Virus record (IMG/VR): IMGVR_UViG_3300005511_000082
Span: 1 to 24,361 of that record
DNA length: 24,361 nucleotides
Strand: one strand, 5' to 3'
From: a virus
In this document: positions 11,984-20,482 of the stretch, one piece after another
How positions within the stretch are numbered: position 1 is the first letter of the stretch
Layout: every line of letters starts with the position of its first letter
Made by a program: the position numbers and the translations under genes
The notes under the pieces: model-generated
Told to the model about the DNA's origin: nothing
The model's input: only the letters and a program-made list of their open reading frames with translations
The model's database searches: none

Positions 11984-11989
11984 CTGCCC

Positions 11990-12523
11990 ATGTCCCACTT
12001 TGTTCGCACGTTCAAACGCCGGAAGGTCTTCCTCGACCAGTTAGCCGTCGGTGCTTCCATCTCGTTTGCCGCTGAGGCCGCGGGCGGCACTGTGGGGAAC
12101 TTCCGGGCATGGAAGAAATCCGATCCCGACTTCGCCGCTGACTGGGAAGAAGCCGTCGATAGCGGTACCGACTTCATCGAGGACGTGGCACTCGAACGCG
12201 CCCTCACCAAATCCGATCCGCTGATGCAGATGATACTGAAGGCTCGCCGGCCCGACAAGTATGATCGCGGCGGTAAGCTAGAACTCAGTGGAGGTATCAG
12301 TGTTGAAGGCGCCAAGTCGAAACTCCTCAACCGTATTGCTAAGCTCCAAGCGGCGGGTGCGGGTTATCTTCTCGAAAGCGGATCGGAAGAAGAGCCTGAA
12401 GCATCTGGGTCTATGGAAGAAGAAGGAGCGTCAGGCCGAGCACTCCCCGCGCCGTCGCCCGATCAGGAGCTCGAGCCGGCAGGGAGTAATCCACCTATGG
12501 TCCGACGACGCCGACGTAGTTGA
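11990..12523 (+). CDS. Terminase small subunit
   Basis: The start is ATG 11990 (MSHFVRTFKRRKVFLDQLAV); the open frame to 11516 upstream is antisense to the previous gene. The 177-residue protein has an N-terminal helix-turn-helix (FKRRKVFLDQLAVGASISFA, then AEAAGGTVGNFRAWKKSDPD), a helical middle (EEAVDSGTDFIEDVALERAL) and PLMQMILKARRPDKYDRG, the alanine/arginine helix typical of small terminases that recognise the packaging site and load the large subunit. The C-terminal 50 residues are low-complexity (EEEPEASGSMEEEGASG) and overlap the large terminase frame. The ribosome site is weak. It opens the morphogenesis operon. Confidence 0.8.
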   Translation: MSHFVRTFKRRKVFLDQLAVGASISFAAEAAGGTVGNFRAWKKSDPDFAADWEEAVDSGTDFIEDVALERALTKSDPLMQMILKARRPDKYDRGGKLELSGGISVEGAKSKLLNRIAKLQAAGAGYLLESGSEEEPEASGSMEEEGASGRALPAPSPDQELEPAGSNPPMVRRRRRS

Positions 12524-14135
12524 GAAGATCCAGGAAGTCGATGCGAGAGATCTACGAAATCATCATCTCAAGTCTATTTCCCTCGACAAGCTCGAAGACC
12601 TCACTGATGAGGAGGCTGATGATCTTCTACATCATTGGCCTCTGTGGGCTCGTGCTAATCAGCTTGAGCCTACGGTACCTTATACGACGTGGCTTATCCT
12701 CGCGGGTCGTGGGTTCGGCAAAACGCGGACGGGCGCGGAGACGGTAATTGAATGGGTGCGCTCGGGTCAGTGCAAACGCCTAGCGCTTGTCGCAGAGGAT
12801 AGCGCGGATGCTCGAGACGTTATGGTTGAAGGTGAGTCGGGCATCCTTGCCTGCAGCCCTCGTGATTTCCGTCCGAAGTACGAACCTTCTAAGCGTCGCC
12901 TCACCTGGCCGAATGGCGCCGTCGCCTCGTTGTTCTCCGCCGAAGATTTCGACTCCTTGCGCGGTCCGCAGTTCGATGGTGCCTGGTGTGATGAGCTATG
13001 TAAGTGGCGGTATGCCCAAGAGGCCTGGGACAATCTTCAGTTTGGCCTACGACTCGGAGACCACCCCAAGCAGATCGTTACGACTACTCCTCGACCGATC
13101 AAACTTCTCAAGGACATCATCCTCCGCAGCGACACCTATATCACGAAGGGTAATACCCGCGAGAACCTGATGAACCTCGCTCCACCGTTCGTCAAGGCGG
13201 TGATCGAGAAGTACGAGGGAACGCGGATCGGTCGACAGGAACTGAATGCAGAGTTGCTCGACGATACGCCGGGCGCACTCTGGAACCGCGAGATGATCGA
13301 CCGGAAGCGCATCCGCCCTGTGGACAGCATGACGCCGATCATTCTTCCTCACTTCCTACGCATCGTGGTTGCAGTCGATCCGGCGAAGGAAGTTGGAGAG
13401 GGTGCAGCGGAAACTGGCATCATCGTCTGTGGGATCGATCATAACGGTCAAGGCTATGTGCTCGAGGATGCGTCGATCATGGGCACTCCCGAGGAATGGG
13501 GACGTGAGGCGATCCGCTGCTTCGACGAGTGGGAAGCTGATAACCTGGTGTATGAAGCCAACCAGGGTGGTGAAATGGTTGCAGCCGTTCTTCGTCAGGC
13601 TGCGAAGTCGATGAAAGAAGATGGGCTTCGCACCGCCGACTTTGTTCCGATGAAGGACGTCCATGCAACGCGAGGCAAGTATGTCCGCGCCGAGCCGGTG
13701 TCTCAGCTGTACGAGCAGGGCAAGGTCAGTCACGTCGGGGGCTTCCCGCTTCTCGAGGATCAGATGTGTGAATACACGCCCGATGGCAATATGGGGTATT
13801 CGCCTGATCGCATGGACGCACTCGTCTGGGCCATGACAGAACTGATGGTAGGAGTCATCTCCAATCAAGGCCTGATGGATTACTATCGTCAGGAAGCTGA
13901 GGCTGTCAAGAACCGGCTGAAAGGGAGCGTCGCACCCACTGCGATTGGCACTATTGTTTCTCTTCAAGGCCCAAAAGGTATAAATACTGCATTCGGTGGC
14001 GGTGGTCGCAAGTACATGCTGGAGGATGACGGGTTGTTCCACGTTCTTGAAGAAGACGTTGTGCCCCTCGCAAACGCCGGTTTTCTGCGCTATTTCGGAC
14101 CATCGCCTGATGGCAACCAAGGGGTATCGAACTGA
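12300..14135 (+). CDS. Terminase large subunit
   Basis: This is the packaging motor ATPase and headful or site-specific nuclease, similar to the alphaproteobacterial and gene-transfer-agent type. From a GTG start at 12300 (GGAGG five bases upstream, 12290-12294), residues about 135-142 are Walker A (AGRGFGKT), about 228-232 are Walker B (AWCDE) and TTTPRPIKLL is the coupling motif. The nuclease has VAVDP with Asp at about 360, YEANQGG near 418 and DRMDALVWA with Asp at about 506. The 224-base overlap with the small subunit is unusual: no ATG, GTG or TTG occurs in frame from 12523 to the ATPase, so translation must begin inside the upstream gene. The first 75 residues are basic and of unknown structure. 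Confidence 0.85.
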   Translation: MLKAPSRNSSTVLLSSKRRVRVIFSKADRKKSLKHLGLWKKKERQAEHSPRRRPIRSSSRQGVIHLWSDDADVVEKIQEVDARDLRNHHLKSISLDKLEDLTDEEADDLLHHWPLWARANQLEPTVPYTTWLILAGRGFGKTRTGAETVIEWVRSGQCKRLALVAEDSADARDVMVEGESGILACSPRDFRPKYEPSKRRLTWPNGAVASLFSAEDFDSLRGPQFDGAWCDELCKWRYAQEAWDNLQFGLRLGDHPKQIVTTTPRPIKLLKDIILRSDTYITKGNTRENLMNLAPPFVKAVIEKYEGTRIGRQELNAELLDDTPGALWNREMIDRKRIRPVDSMTPIILPHFLRIVVAVDPAKEVGEGAAETGIIVCGIDHNGQGYVLEDASIMGTPEEWGREAIRCFDEWEADNLVYEANQGGEMVAAVLRQAAKSMKEDGLRTADFVPMKDVHATRGKYVRAEPVSQLYEQGKVSHVGGFPLLEDQMCEYTPDGNMGYSPDRMDALVWAMTELMVGVISNQGLMDYYRQEAEAVKNRLKGSVAPTAIGTIVSLQGPKGINTAFGGGGRKYMLEDDGLFHVLEEDVVPLANAGFLRYFGPSPDGNQGVSN

Positions 14136-15775
14136 TGGTAAGTGAACGTGCCCGGAAAGGCGGTGGTCGTGAAGTCGCCATCCCCGCGCCGACAGTGAAG
14201 TTCAGTTACGGCATCGGTTCGACCTATGGCGCAACCGGCGATGGCGCAGCGTGGTTCGGCCCGGGTCAACCGATGACCCCACAGGCGCCGCCGGAAGTGG
14301 CAGGCCGCCGTTTCGACTTCCCACAGGGCTACAACATCAATACTCAGCCCCGCGCCTACGAGCCTATTACGTTTGCGCATCTCCGCGCGTTCGGTGACGC
14401 CTATGATCTCTTGCGCCTGGTTATCGAGACCCGCAAGGATCAGATGGAGCGGCTTCGCTGGGTGATCCAGCTGAAGGACTCGAAGGAGAAGCTGACGCCG
14501 CAGAAGAAGAACAAGATCAAGGAATTGACCAAGTTCTTCAAGAAGCCCGACGGTGAGAACCGCTGGAACGCTTGGCTGCGGATCGTCCTCGAGGACCTGT
14601 TCGTGATCGACGCGGTCTCGCTGCATCGCCGTCGTACCCGTGGCGGTAAGCTGATCGCCCTCGATCCCATCGATGGTGCAACGGTCAAGCGTATCCTGGA
14701 TGACTGGGGCCGTACGCCCGAAGACCCGTTCGATACTGCCTATCAGCAGGTGCTCAAGGGAATGCCCGCCGTGAACTACGGCACGCGGGACCTGATGTAC
14801 CGTCCGCGGAATGTCCGCGTCCATAAGGTCTACGGGTTCTCGCCCGTGGAGCAGATCTTGATGACCATCAACATTGCGTTGCGTCGTCAGGTGTTCCAGC
14901 TCAACTTCTTCACGGAAGGCAACATGCCTCCCGCGTTGATCGGTGTGCCGGAGACGTGGACCCCCGATCAGATCAGGACATTCCAGGAATGGTTCGACAA
15001 CATTCTCGCCGGCAATCTCGCAGAACGGTCAAAGGCACGGTTCGTGCCAAACGCAGTCGGGAAGACGTATATCCCGACGCAGGAGACCGAACTGTTTGGG
15101 GCAGCCGAAGAATGGCTTGCACGCGTAACCTGTTTCGCTTTCTCTGTAAATCCGCAGCCGTTCATCAAGATGATGAACCGAGCCACGTCGGAGAACGCGT
15201 CGCAGAACGCAGCGGCCGAAGGACTGACGCCGATCCAGAACTACATCAAGGACCTGGTCGATACGACCCTTGAAGAAGACCTGGATGCCGACGACTATGA
15301 GTTCATCTGGAAGGGTGATGATGAGCTCGATCCGACCAAGCGGCAGGCGATCACCGAAGCGGACGTCAAGGTTGGTCTTCTGACGGTCAATGAAGGTCGC
15401 GTCGCCAATGGCCGCGATCCCTACGAAGACCCGCAGTTCGATGAGCCGATGTTCATGACCTCCAACGGGCTCGCTCCGCTTGTCCTGACTGTGGACGCCC
15501 AGGGTGGCGCCAAGGTCGATGAGAATGGGAACCCGATCAATCCCGATCCGAATACGCCGCAGGGCAAAGACGGAAAGGGTATCAACGTCCAGCCTGGAGG
15601 CGCAGGGGGTTCACCCTTGCCGACACCGAAGGCGGACAAAACAGATGAGGGCGCAGCAGCGAAGGTTGCCGCTGCAAACTTGATGAAGCTCGTCGAGCAG
15701 GGCGACGTTGCTGCGCTGTCTAGGTTCCTGCAGTCCATGGGTCCCGCGCCCACAGAGGAGAATGACCATGAGTAA
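14135..15775 (+). CDS. Portal protein
   Basis: The 546-residue protein starts at ATG 14135, overlapping the terminase stop in TGATG. It forms the dodecameric ring at the head vertex through which DNA is packaged. Residues about 90-300 hold the core (AYDLLRLVIETRKDQMERLR, then LIALDPIDGATVKRILDDWG and VYGFSPVEQILMTINIALRR, a characteristic portal helix), and about 260-350 contain the clip and stem region with FFTEGNMPPALIGVPE. The C-terminus is Gly/Pro-rich (NPDPNTPQGKDGKG) and acidic. Its position between terminase and prohead protease is canonical. It overlaps the protease gene by 8 bases. Confidence 0.9.
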   Translation: MVSERARKGGGREVAIPAPTVKFSYGIGSTYGATGDGAAWFGPGQPMTPQAPPEVAGRRFDFPQGYNINTQPRAYEPITFAHLRAFGDAYDLLRLVIETRKDQMERLRWVIQLKDSKEKLTPQKKNKIKELTKFFKKPDGENRWNAWLRIVLEDLFVIDAVSLHRRRTRGGKLIALDPIDGATVKRILDDWGRTPEDPFDTAYQQVLKGMPAVNYGTRDLMYRPRNVRVHKVYGFSPVEQILMTINIALRRQVFQLNFFTEGNMPPALIGVPETWTPDQIRTFQEWFDNILAGNLAERSKARFVPNAVGKTYIPTQETELFGAAEEWLARVTCFAFSVNPQPFIKMMNRATSENASQNAAAEGLTPIQNYIKDLVDTTLEEDLDADDYEFIWKGDDELDPTKRQAITEADVKVGLLTVNEGRVANGRDPYEDPQFDEPMFMTSNGLAPLVLTVDAQGGAKVDENGNPINPDPNTPQGKDGKGINVQPGGAGGSPLPTPKADKTDEGAAAKVAAANLMKLVEQGDVAALSRFLQSMGPAPTEENDHE

Positions 15776-17657
15776 GAAGACGACGAAGGCGCGGGTATTC
15801 GTCCCGCTTGTCAAGGTGGATGAAGAGAACCGTCTCGTCCACGGCCGGATCACCCAGGAAATCCTGGACAAGTCGGGCGAGGTGATGGACTATACGACGT
15901 CCAAGCCACTGTTCGAGAAGTGGTCGCAGGGCATCAGCGACGCATCGGGCGGTCTGTCGAAGGGCAACGTCCGCGTCATGCACGGCCTCACCGCCGCCGG
16001 CAAGCTGACCGAGCTCGAGTTCGATGACACCGAGAAGGCGATCGATGTCTGTGCCAAGATCGTCGATGACCAGGAATGGGAGAAGGTCGTCGAAGGCGTC
16101 TACACCGGCTTCAGCGTCGGCGGCTCCTATGCCAAGCGCTGGACGGAGACGGGCGATGCCGGCGCCAAGATCAAGAAGTACACGGCCGACCCGAACGAAG
16201 TCAGCCTGGTCGACAACGCCTGCGTCCCGACCGCAACCTTCCAGTTCGCCAAGGCGGACGGGACCGTCGAGAACATCGCGTTCCAGGTCGAGAACGACGA
16301 CGAGGAATGGCCTGGCTTCGCCAAGGCCGACACCGGCGAGCAGGTCGAGGAGCCCAAGGCGGAAGTGACGCCGCCGGCCGCTGCTCCTGCCGCGCAGGGT
16401 GAGCTTCCCTATAATCCGCCCAACCCTGTGGTCGCCAAGCGCGCCGAGGAATTGCAGAAGGCGGCCAACACGGGTGACTGGATGGATTTCATTCCCCAGG
16501 CCCGTGAGCAGCTGATCGAGGAACACAGCAAGCTGGGGAAAGCCGATGCAGTCGAAGAAGGTGCCGAAGCCAAAGAAGGTGAAGCTGCCGACGCAGCTCC
16601 GGGGACTGATGCTCCGAAAGCCGACGATGCTCCCACCGGCACCGAGCCCAAGGTCGAAAAGACCACCCCTCCTGGTATCTCCCAGAAGTGGGTGACCTCC
16701 GACGGCGAGGCGTTCGAGAAGAAGGCCGATGCGGAAGCGCATGAAGCCAAGCTCGAGAAGGCCGACTCCGAACTGAGCGATGCCGACCGTCTGCGCAAGG
16801 CATTGCAGCGCGTCACCGGTGAGATCGACGAGGCCGAGGAAGCACGGGAAGAGCCGACTGTGTTCTCCGACCTCGATCGTCTGCACAAGGCGTTCTGCGA
16901 ACTCGAGCTGCCGCGTGATCCGGCGACGGGCGGTCCGGCACTCGAGAAGGGCATGTATACCGTCAGTCGGTTTGCCCGGATGATCGGTGACGTGTCCGAC
17001 CTCACCCGGTCGATCAAGGCGGAAGGGGTGCTCGAAGGCGACGACGGTGAAGACGCCAATGTCTCCTCCGCGTTGAAGTCGACGCTGGCCGGGTTCGGCG
17101 AGAACTTCATCACCTATGCCCAGCAGCAGGTGGCTGAAATGCTCAAGGGCATCGATACCGACGTGACGCCGGTCGCCTGCTACGACTATTACTATCGGGC
17201 AGCGCAGGCCGATCCCGAGAACACGCTCGCCAAGGACGTGTGCTCGTTGATCGAGTCGGTGAAGGATGACCTCGGTGAAGACTACGATCCCACGGAGGAG
17301 ACGCTGGCGAAGCGAGCCCCTGTGGAGTCCGAGGAGGTTGTTCCTCTCGCCAAGTTCAACAAGCTCGAGAGTGACTACGACGCGCTGAAGAAGGTTGCCG
17401 AAGACGCCATCGAACAGATGGATGGTCTGGCCAAGCGCGTCAAGGTCATCGAAGATACTCCCATGCCGCGGGCTCCGCGTGGAGCCGGTGTCGAGAAGGG
17501 AGGCGATGGATCGCTCGGGAAGGGCACGCACAACGACTCGATGGAGAAGTTGGCTGTCGTTCGCGAGATGGTCGAACTCCACGGGGCCGACGGGCTCGCG
17601 ACCTTGCTCATCAAGGCTGCGCAGACCAAGCCCCAGCATATGGGAGGCGGCCGCTAA
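15768..17657 (+). CDS. Prohead protease (XkdF-like) with long scaffold-like extension
   Basis: The start is ATG 15768, seven bases after AGGAG; ATG 15762 is an alternative. Residues about 8-175 are a phage serine protease domain: LVHGRITQEILDKSGEVMDY, RVMHG with His72 and GFSVGG with Ser116, matching the XkdF-type prohead protease, which matures the capsid. The remaining 450 residues are acidic, Ala/Glu/Lys-rich and partly coiled-coil (KADSELSDADRLRKALQRV, FNKLESDYDALKKVAEDAIE), fitting a scaffold that is digested away during maturation. No separate scaffold gene exists between portal and capsid, so this one gene probably encodes both functions. A helical core (FCELELPRDPATGG) lies near the middle. 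Confidence 0.8.
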   Translation: MSKKTTKARVFVPLVKVDEENRLVHGRITQEILDKSGEVMDYTTSKPLFEKWSQGISDASGGLSKGNVRVMHGLTAAGKLTELEFDDTEKAIDVCAKIVDDQEWEKVVEGVYTGFSVGGSYAKRWTETGDAGAKIKKYTADPNEVSLVDNACVPTATFQFAKADGTVENIAFQVENDDEEWPGFAKADTGEQVEEPKAEVTPPAAAPAAQGELPYNPPNPVVAKRAEELQKAANTGDWMDFIPQAREQLIEEHSKLGKADAVEEGAEAKEGEAADAAPGTDAPKADDAPTGTEPKVEKTTPPGISQKWVTSDGEAFEKKADAEAHEAKLEKADSELSDADRLRKALQRVTGEIDEAEEAREEPTVFSDLDRLHKAFCELELPRDPATGGPALEKGMYTVSRFARMIGDVSDLTRSIKAEGVLEGDDGEDANVSSALKSTLAGFGENFITYAQQQVAEMLKGIDTDVTPVACYDYYYRAAQADPENTLAKDVCSLIESVKDDLGEDYDPTEETLAKRAPVESEEVVPLAKFNKLESDYDALKKVAEDAIEQMDGLAKRVKVIEDTPMPRAPRGAGVEKGGDGSLGKGTHNDSMEKLAVVREMVELHGADGLATLLIKAAQTKPQHMGGGR

Positions 17658-17674
17658 GAAGCAACGAGGCTGAA

Positions 17675-17715
17675 CCGGGGACGGGAACGCCGATTACTGC
17701 CCATGCCGGGGACGG
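17675..17715. repeat. 10-bp direct repeat before the capsid gene
   Basis: CCGGGGACGG occurs at 17675-17684 and 17706-17715, 31 bases apart, in the 102-base gap between protease and capsid. The gap also carries the capsid ribosome site AAAGTGAG. No promoter is convincing. It might be a regulatory or RNA-binding site. Confidence 0.4.
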
Positions 17716-17759
17716 TATGGTTTCGTCAACAACCACACTGACAAGAAAGTGAGTACGAT

Positions 17760-19271
17760 ATGAGTGTGATCCAGGAACAGGGCCTCGCTGCGGGTGCATC
17801 CCTCGACGCTCTGATGAAGGCGCTGACCGACGCGAACGTGCTGCCGGGTGACCCCCGTCTGCCGGAAGCTCTGGCCAAGTCGACCTTCTCACAGTCCGGC
17901 TCGGCAACGACCGGTCTGACCTTCTATGACCTCGAGGCCGGTGCGAAGTTTCTCTACCCGGTCCTCACCCCGCTGCGCAACGAAATCCCGCGCGTGTCCG
18001 GCAAGGGCGGCATCCAGGCGAACTGGAAGGCCGTCACCGGGATCAACACGAGCGGCATCCGTATCGGCGTGTCCGGGGGTAACCGCGGTGCTGTCATGGC
18101 CGTGTCGACTGCCGACTATTCGGCGGCCTACAAGGGCATCGGTATCGAAGACTCGGTCGACTTCGAGGCGCAGTATGCGGGTGAGGGCTTTGCCGATATC
18201 CGTGCAATCGCCGCGAAGGTCGGACTCGAGGCGCTGATGCTCGGCGAGGAAATTCTCCTCCTCGGCGGCAACGGCACCTTGAACCTCGGCACGACCCCGA
18301 CGCCTTCCGTGTCCGTCAACGGCACGGGCGGCTCGCTCGCCGCAACGCAGTATGTCAACGTCGTCGCCCTCACCCTCGAGGGCTTCATGAACTCGTCCGT
18401 TACCGCGGGCATCCCGACCAGCGTCACGCGTACCAACGCCGACGCCTCGACGGATACCTTCGGCGGCGGATCGGCTCAGAAGTCGGCGCAGGCAACCGCA
18501 ACCATCTCGTCGGGCACGACGAACTCCATCACGGGCACTGTGGCCGCCGTCAAGGGCGCCGTCGCTTATGCCTGGTACTGGGGCTCGACGACCACGAACG
18601 GGGTGCTCGGTGCGATCACCACGGTCAACACGGTGACGATCACCGGGGCGGCCGCAGGTACGCAGCTGCTCACGTCGCTGCCGGCGTCCGACAACTCGAC
18701 GAACAACCTCGTCTTCGACGGCCTGATGACCCAGGCCTGCAAGGCGGGCAGCAACTCGTATTACAAGTCGCTCGACGGCGCAAGCCTGACGACGGACAAT
18801 GCGGGCGGCATCGTCGAGATCGACGCCGCGCTCAAGGCCTTCTGGGACAACTATCGTCTCACGCCCGATACCATCTGGGTGTCGTCGCAGGAAGCCCTGA
18901 GCATCTCCCAGAAGATCCTTGCTTCGAACTCGAGCGGCGCATACCGCATCGTGGTCAATATGGAGCAGGGGATGATCGCCGGTGGTGTGATGGTCGCCAC
19001 CTATCTCAACCGGTTCTCCATGTCGGGTGCGAATATCCTCAAGGTTCGGCTGCACCCGAACATGCCGGCGGGGACGATCTTCTTCACCACGTCGAAGCTG
19101 CCCTACCCGATGTCGGGTGTGGGCAACGTGTTCCAGGTGCGGACGCGCCAGGAATACTACCAGATCGAATGGCCGCTCCGCACTCGCAAGTACGAGTACG
19201 GCGTCTATGCCGACGAGGTGCTTCAGCACTACTTCCCGCCGTCGATGGGTCTCATCACCAACATCGGCTAA
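17760..19271 (+). CDS. Major capsid protein, HK97 fold with Ig-like insertion
   Basis: The 503-residue protein starts at ATG 17760. The N-terminal part (SLDALMKALTDANVLPGDPR, then EIPRVSGKGGIQANWKAVTG) and a C-terminal part with SQEALSISQKILAS, IVVNMEQGMIAGGVMVA and LPYPMSGVGNVFQVRTRQEY fit the P-domain and A-domain of HK97-fold capsid proteins of siphophages. Residues about 170-305 look inserted: Thr/Ser/Gly-rich beta strands with GAVAYAWYWGST and VNTVTITG, as in Ig-like domains. It is larger than a bare HK97 capsid by about that amount. Codons are strongly biased, as expected for the most abundant virion protein. Two alternative hairpins follow its stop. Confidence 0.9.
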   Translation: MSVIQEQGLAAGASLDALMKALTDANVLPGDPRLPEALAKSTFSQSGSATTGLTFYDLEAGAKFLYPVLTPLRNEIPRVSGKGGIQANWKAVTGINTSGIRIGVSGGNRGAVMAVSTADYSAAYKGIGIEDSVDFEAQYAGEGFADIRAIAAKVGLEALMLGEEILLLGGNGTLNLGTTPTPSVSVNGTGGSLAATQYVNVVALTLEGFMNSSVTAGIPTSVTRTNADASTDTFGGGSAQKSAQATATISSGTTNSITGTVAAVKGAVAYAWYWGSTTTNGVLGAITTVNTVTITGAAAGTQLLTSLPASDNSTNNLVFDGLMTQACKAGSNSYYKSLDGASLTTDNAGGIVEIDAALKAFWDNYRLTPDTIWVSSQEALSISQKILASNSSGAYRIVVNMEQGMIAGGVMVATYLNRFSMSGANILKVRLHPNMPAGTIFFTTSKLPYPMSGVGNVFQVRTRQEYYQIEWPLRTRKYEYGVYADEVLQHYFPPSMGLITNIG

Positions 19272-19284
19272 GCGGGGAGCGGGT

Positions 19285-19328
19285 CGAGGGAGGTGCGCGC
19301 CTTCCTCGGCCCAACCCTCTGCGCGCAC
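19285..19328 (+). promoter_or_regulatory. Two mutually exclusive hairpins after the capsid gene
   Basis: CGAGGGAGG (19285-19293) pairs with CCTTCCTCG (19300-19308) over 9 positions with one G-U. Alternatively, GTGCGCGC (19293-19300) pairs perfectly with GCGCGCAC (19321-19328). The two share bases and cannot form together. Neither is followed by a T-run, so attenuation, RNA processing or mRNA protection is more likely than plain termination. Confidence 0.45.
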
Positions 19329-19344
19329 AGAAGGAAAGAAGAAC

Positions 19345-19653
19345 ATGGCTACCAAGCAGATGCGGATGAAGGCACCGAAGGGGACCAAGTCCGCTTTCAT
19401 CGAAGGACACGACTATGAGGTGCCGAAGGACGGCATCATCAAGGTCGCGGTCGCCGGCCACGTCGAGACGCTCCAGCGTCACGGCTTCGTCGAGGTCGAG
19501 GACAAGGCAACGGCCGAGCAGGTCGATGCAATGACCAAGGACGAGCTCATCGAGTTCATCGAGTCGCACGGCGAGGATGCCGACGACATGAACAAGAAAG
19601 AGCTGCGCGCCAAGGCTCACGAGTTGGTCGAAGCCAACTCCGACGGAGACTAA
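19345..19653 (+). CDS. Small virion-region protein with HeH/SAP-like C-terminus, 102 aa
   Basis: The start is ATG 19345, after AAGGAAAGAAG; the open frame upstream of it is a capsid shadow. The first half is beta-like (MRMKAPKGTKSAFIEGHDYE, IIKVAVAGHVETLQRHGFVE). Residues about 64-98 (MTKDELIEFIESHGEDADDM, NKKELRAKAHEL) match a HeH or SAP-like fold: helix, loop with conserved glycine, helix. In phages such small proteins sit between capsid and connector genes. It may be a capsid-associated or connector component. Its stop is five bases before the next ATG. Confidence 0.65.
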   Translation: MATKQMRMKAPKGTKSAFIEGHDYEVPKDGIIKVAVAGHVETLQRHGFVEVEDKATAEQVDAMTKDELIEFIESHGEDADDMNKKELRAKAHELVEANSDGD

Positions 19654-19657
19654 GACA

Positions 19658-20482
19658 ATGACTGAGAGGCTGACCACACTCGCTGCTGTCAAGGATTGGC
19701 TTGGCATCCCGGCCGACAGTGACACGTCGGACGCAGGATTGCTGCGCGTGCTGAACGCAGCCTCTCAGTTCATTCTCGGCTATCTCAACCGGGACAGCCT
19801 GACTCCAAAGGTCTACAACGAACACTTCCGCGGGAACGGCAAGGAGTCCACGCTCCTTAGGAACTGGCCTGTTCGGTCCGTGTCCTCTGTGGGAGTAGGA
19901 TCGACCAACATTCTCGCTTCCGCATCGACCAACGTTGCTATGCCGGCCAACGGCTATGTCCTCGGCGATGCGCGTCAGTCCGCACAGTCGCTCGACTTGT
20001 TCGGCTATCGTTTCTATTATCGGGTACCATGCCTTGTTGTGTATGAGGCGGGGTATGGCCAGATCGAGACCACCGTCGTAGAGTTGCAGCCCGACACCTC
20101 ACCCGATGTCGTTGTGCCGTGGACTCCGGTGAATGGTCAGTGGGTATCGAATATCTCGGTCAAGGAGGGCGATACCCTTTACACGCAGATGCCCACAGCA
20201 GTAGACCTCACGACGGGTCAGTACTATGTCGATCAGTGGGGCACCTATACCTTCTCGACGTTTGATGGGGGCAAGACGCTATCCGTCGATTACGGCTTCG
20301 CACCCTGGGACATGGCCTTCGCCGTGACAGAGATCATCGGTGAGTGGTATCGTCGCAAGGAACATATCGGTGTTCTGTCCAAGACGCTCGGCGGACAGGA
20401 GACTGTGACCTTCTCCAGCCAGGACATCTCAGACGTCGCCGCGACGACGCTGCAGCAGTACCGCAACGTGGTGCCGATCTGA
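19658..20482 (+). CDS. Head-tail adaptor protein, 274 aa
   Basis: The start is ATG 19658. The N-terminal helical part (LTTLAAVKDWLGIPADSDTS, then LLRVLNAASQFILGYLNRDS) resembles gp6/gp15-like adaptors that bind the portal below the head. A beta-rich middle (RNWPVRSVSSVGVG, YRVPCLVVYEAGYGQI) is inserted, and the C-terminus returns to helix (DMAFAVTEIIGEWYRRKEHI). About 274 residues is much longer than the approximately 100-residue minimal adaptor, so the insert is a separate beta domain. It overlaps the next gene by TGATG. The assignment rests on helical pattern and gene order. Confidence 0.7.
   Translation: MTERLTTLAAVKDWLGIPADSDTSDAGLLRVLNAASQFILGYLNRDSLTPKVYNEHFRGNGKESTLLRNWPVRSVSSVGVGSTNILASASTNVAMPANGYVLGDARQSAQSLDLFGYRFYYRVPCLVVYEAGYGQIETTVVELQPDTSPDVVVPWTPVNGQWVSNISVKEGDTLYTQMPTAVDLTTGQYYVDQWGTYTFSTFDGGKTLSVDYGFAPWDMAFAVTEIIGEWYRRKEHIGVLSKTLGGQETVTFSSQDISDVAATTLQQYRNVVPI

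Noticed and set aside
11516-11989. N-terminal extension of the small terminase frame.
   Set aside because: It lies antisense to the HTH-protein gene and its promoter; the ATG at 11990 fits the domain start.
15720-17639. Long minus-strand open frame opposite the prohead protease gene.
   Set aside because: Mirror of strong G/C-ending codon bias; no ribosome site, motifs or context, and the plus-strand gene is well supported.
17889-19400. Long minus-strand open frame opposite the major capsid gene.
   Set aside because: Arg-rich shadow produced by biased codons of the capsid gene; no independent support.
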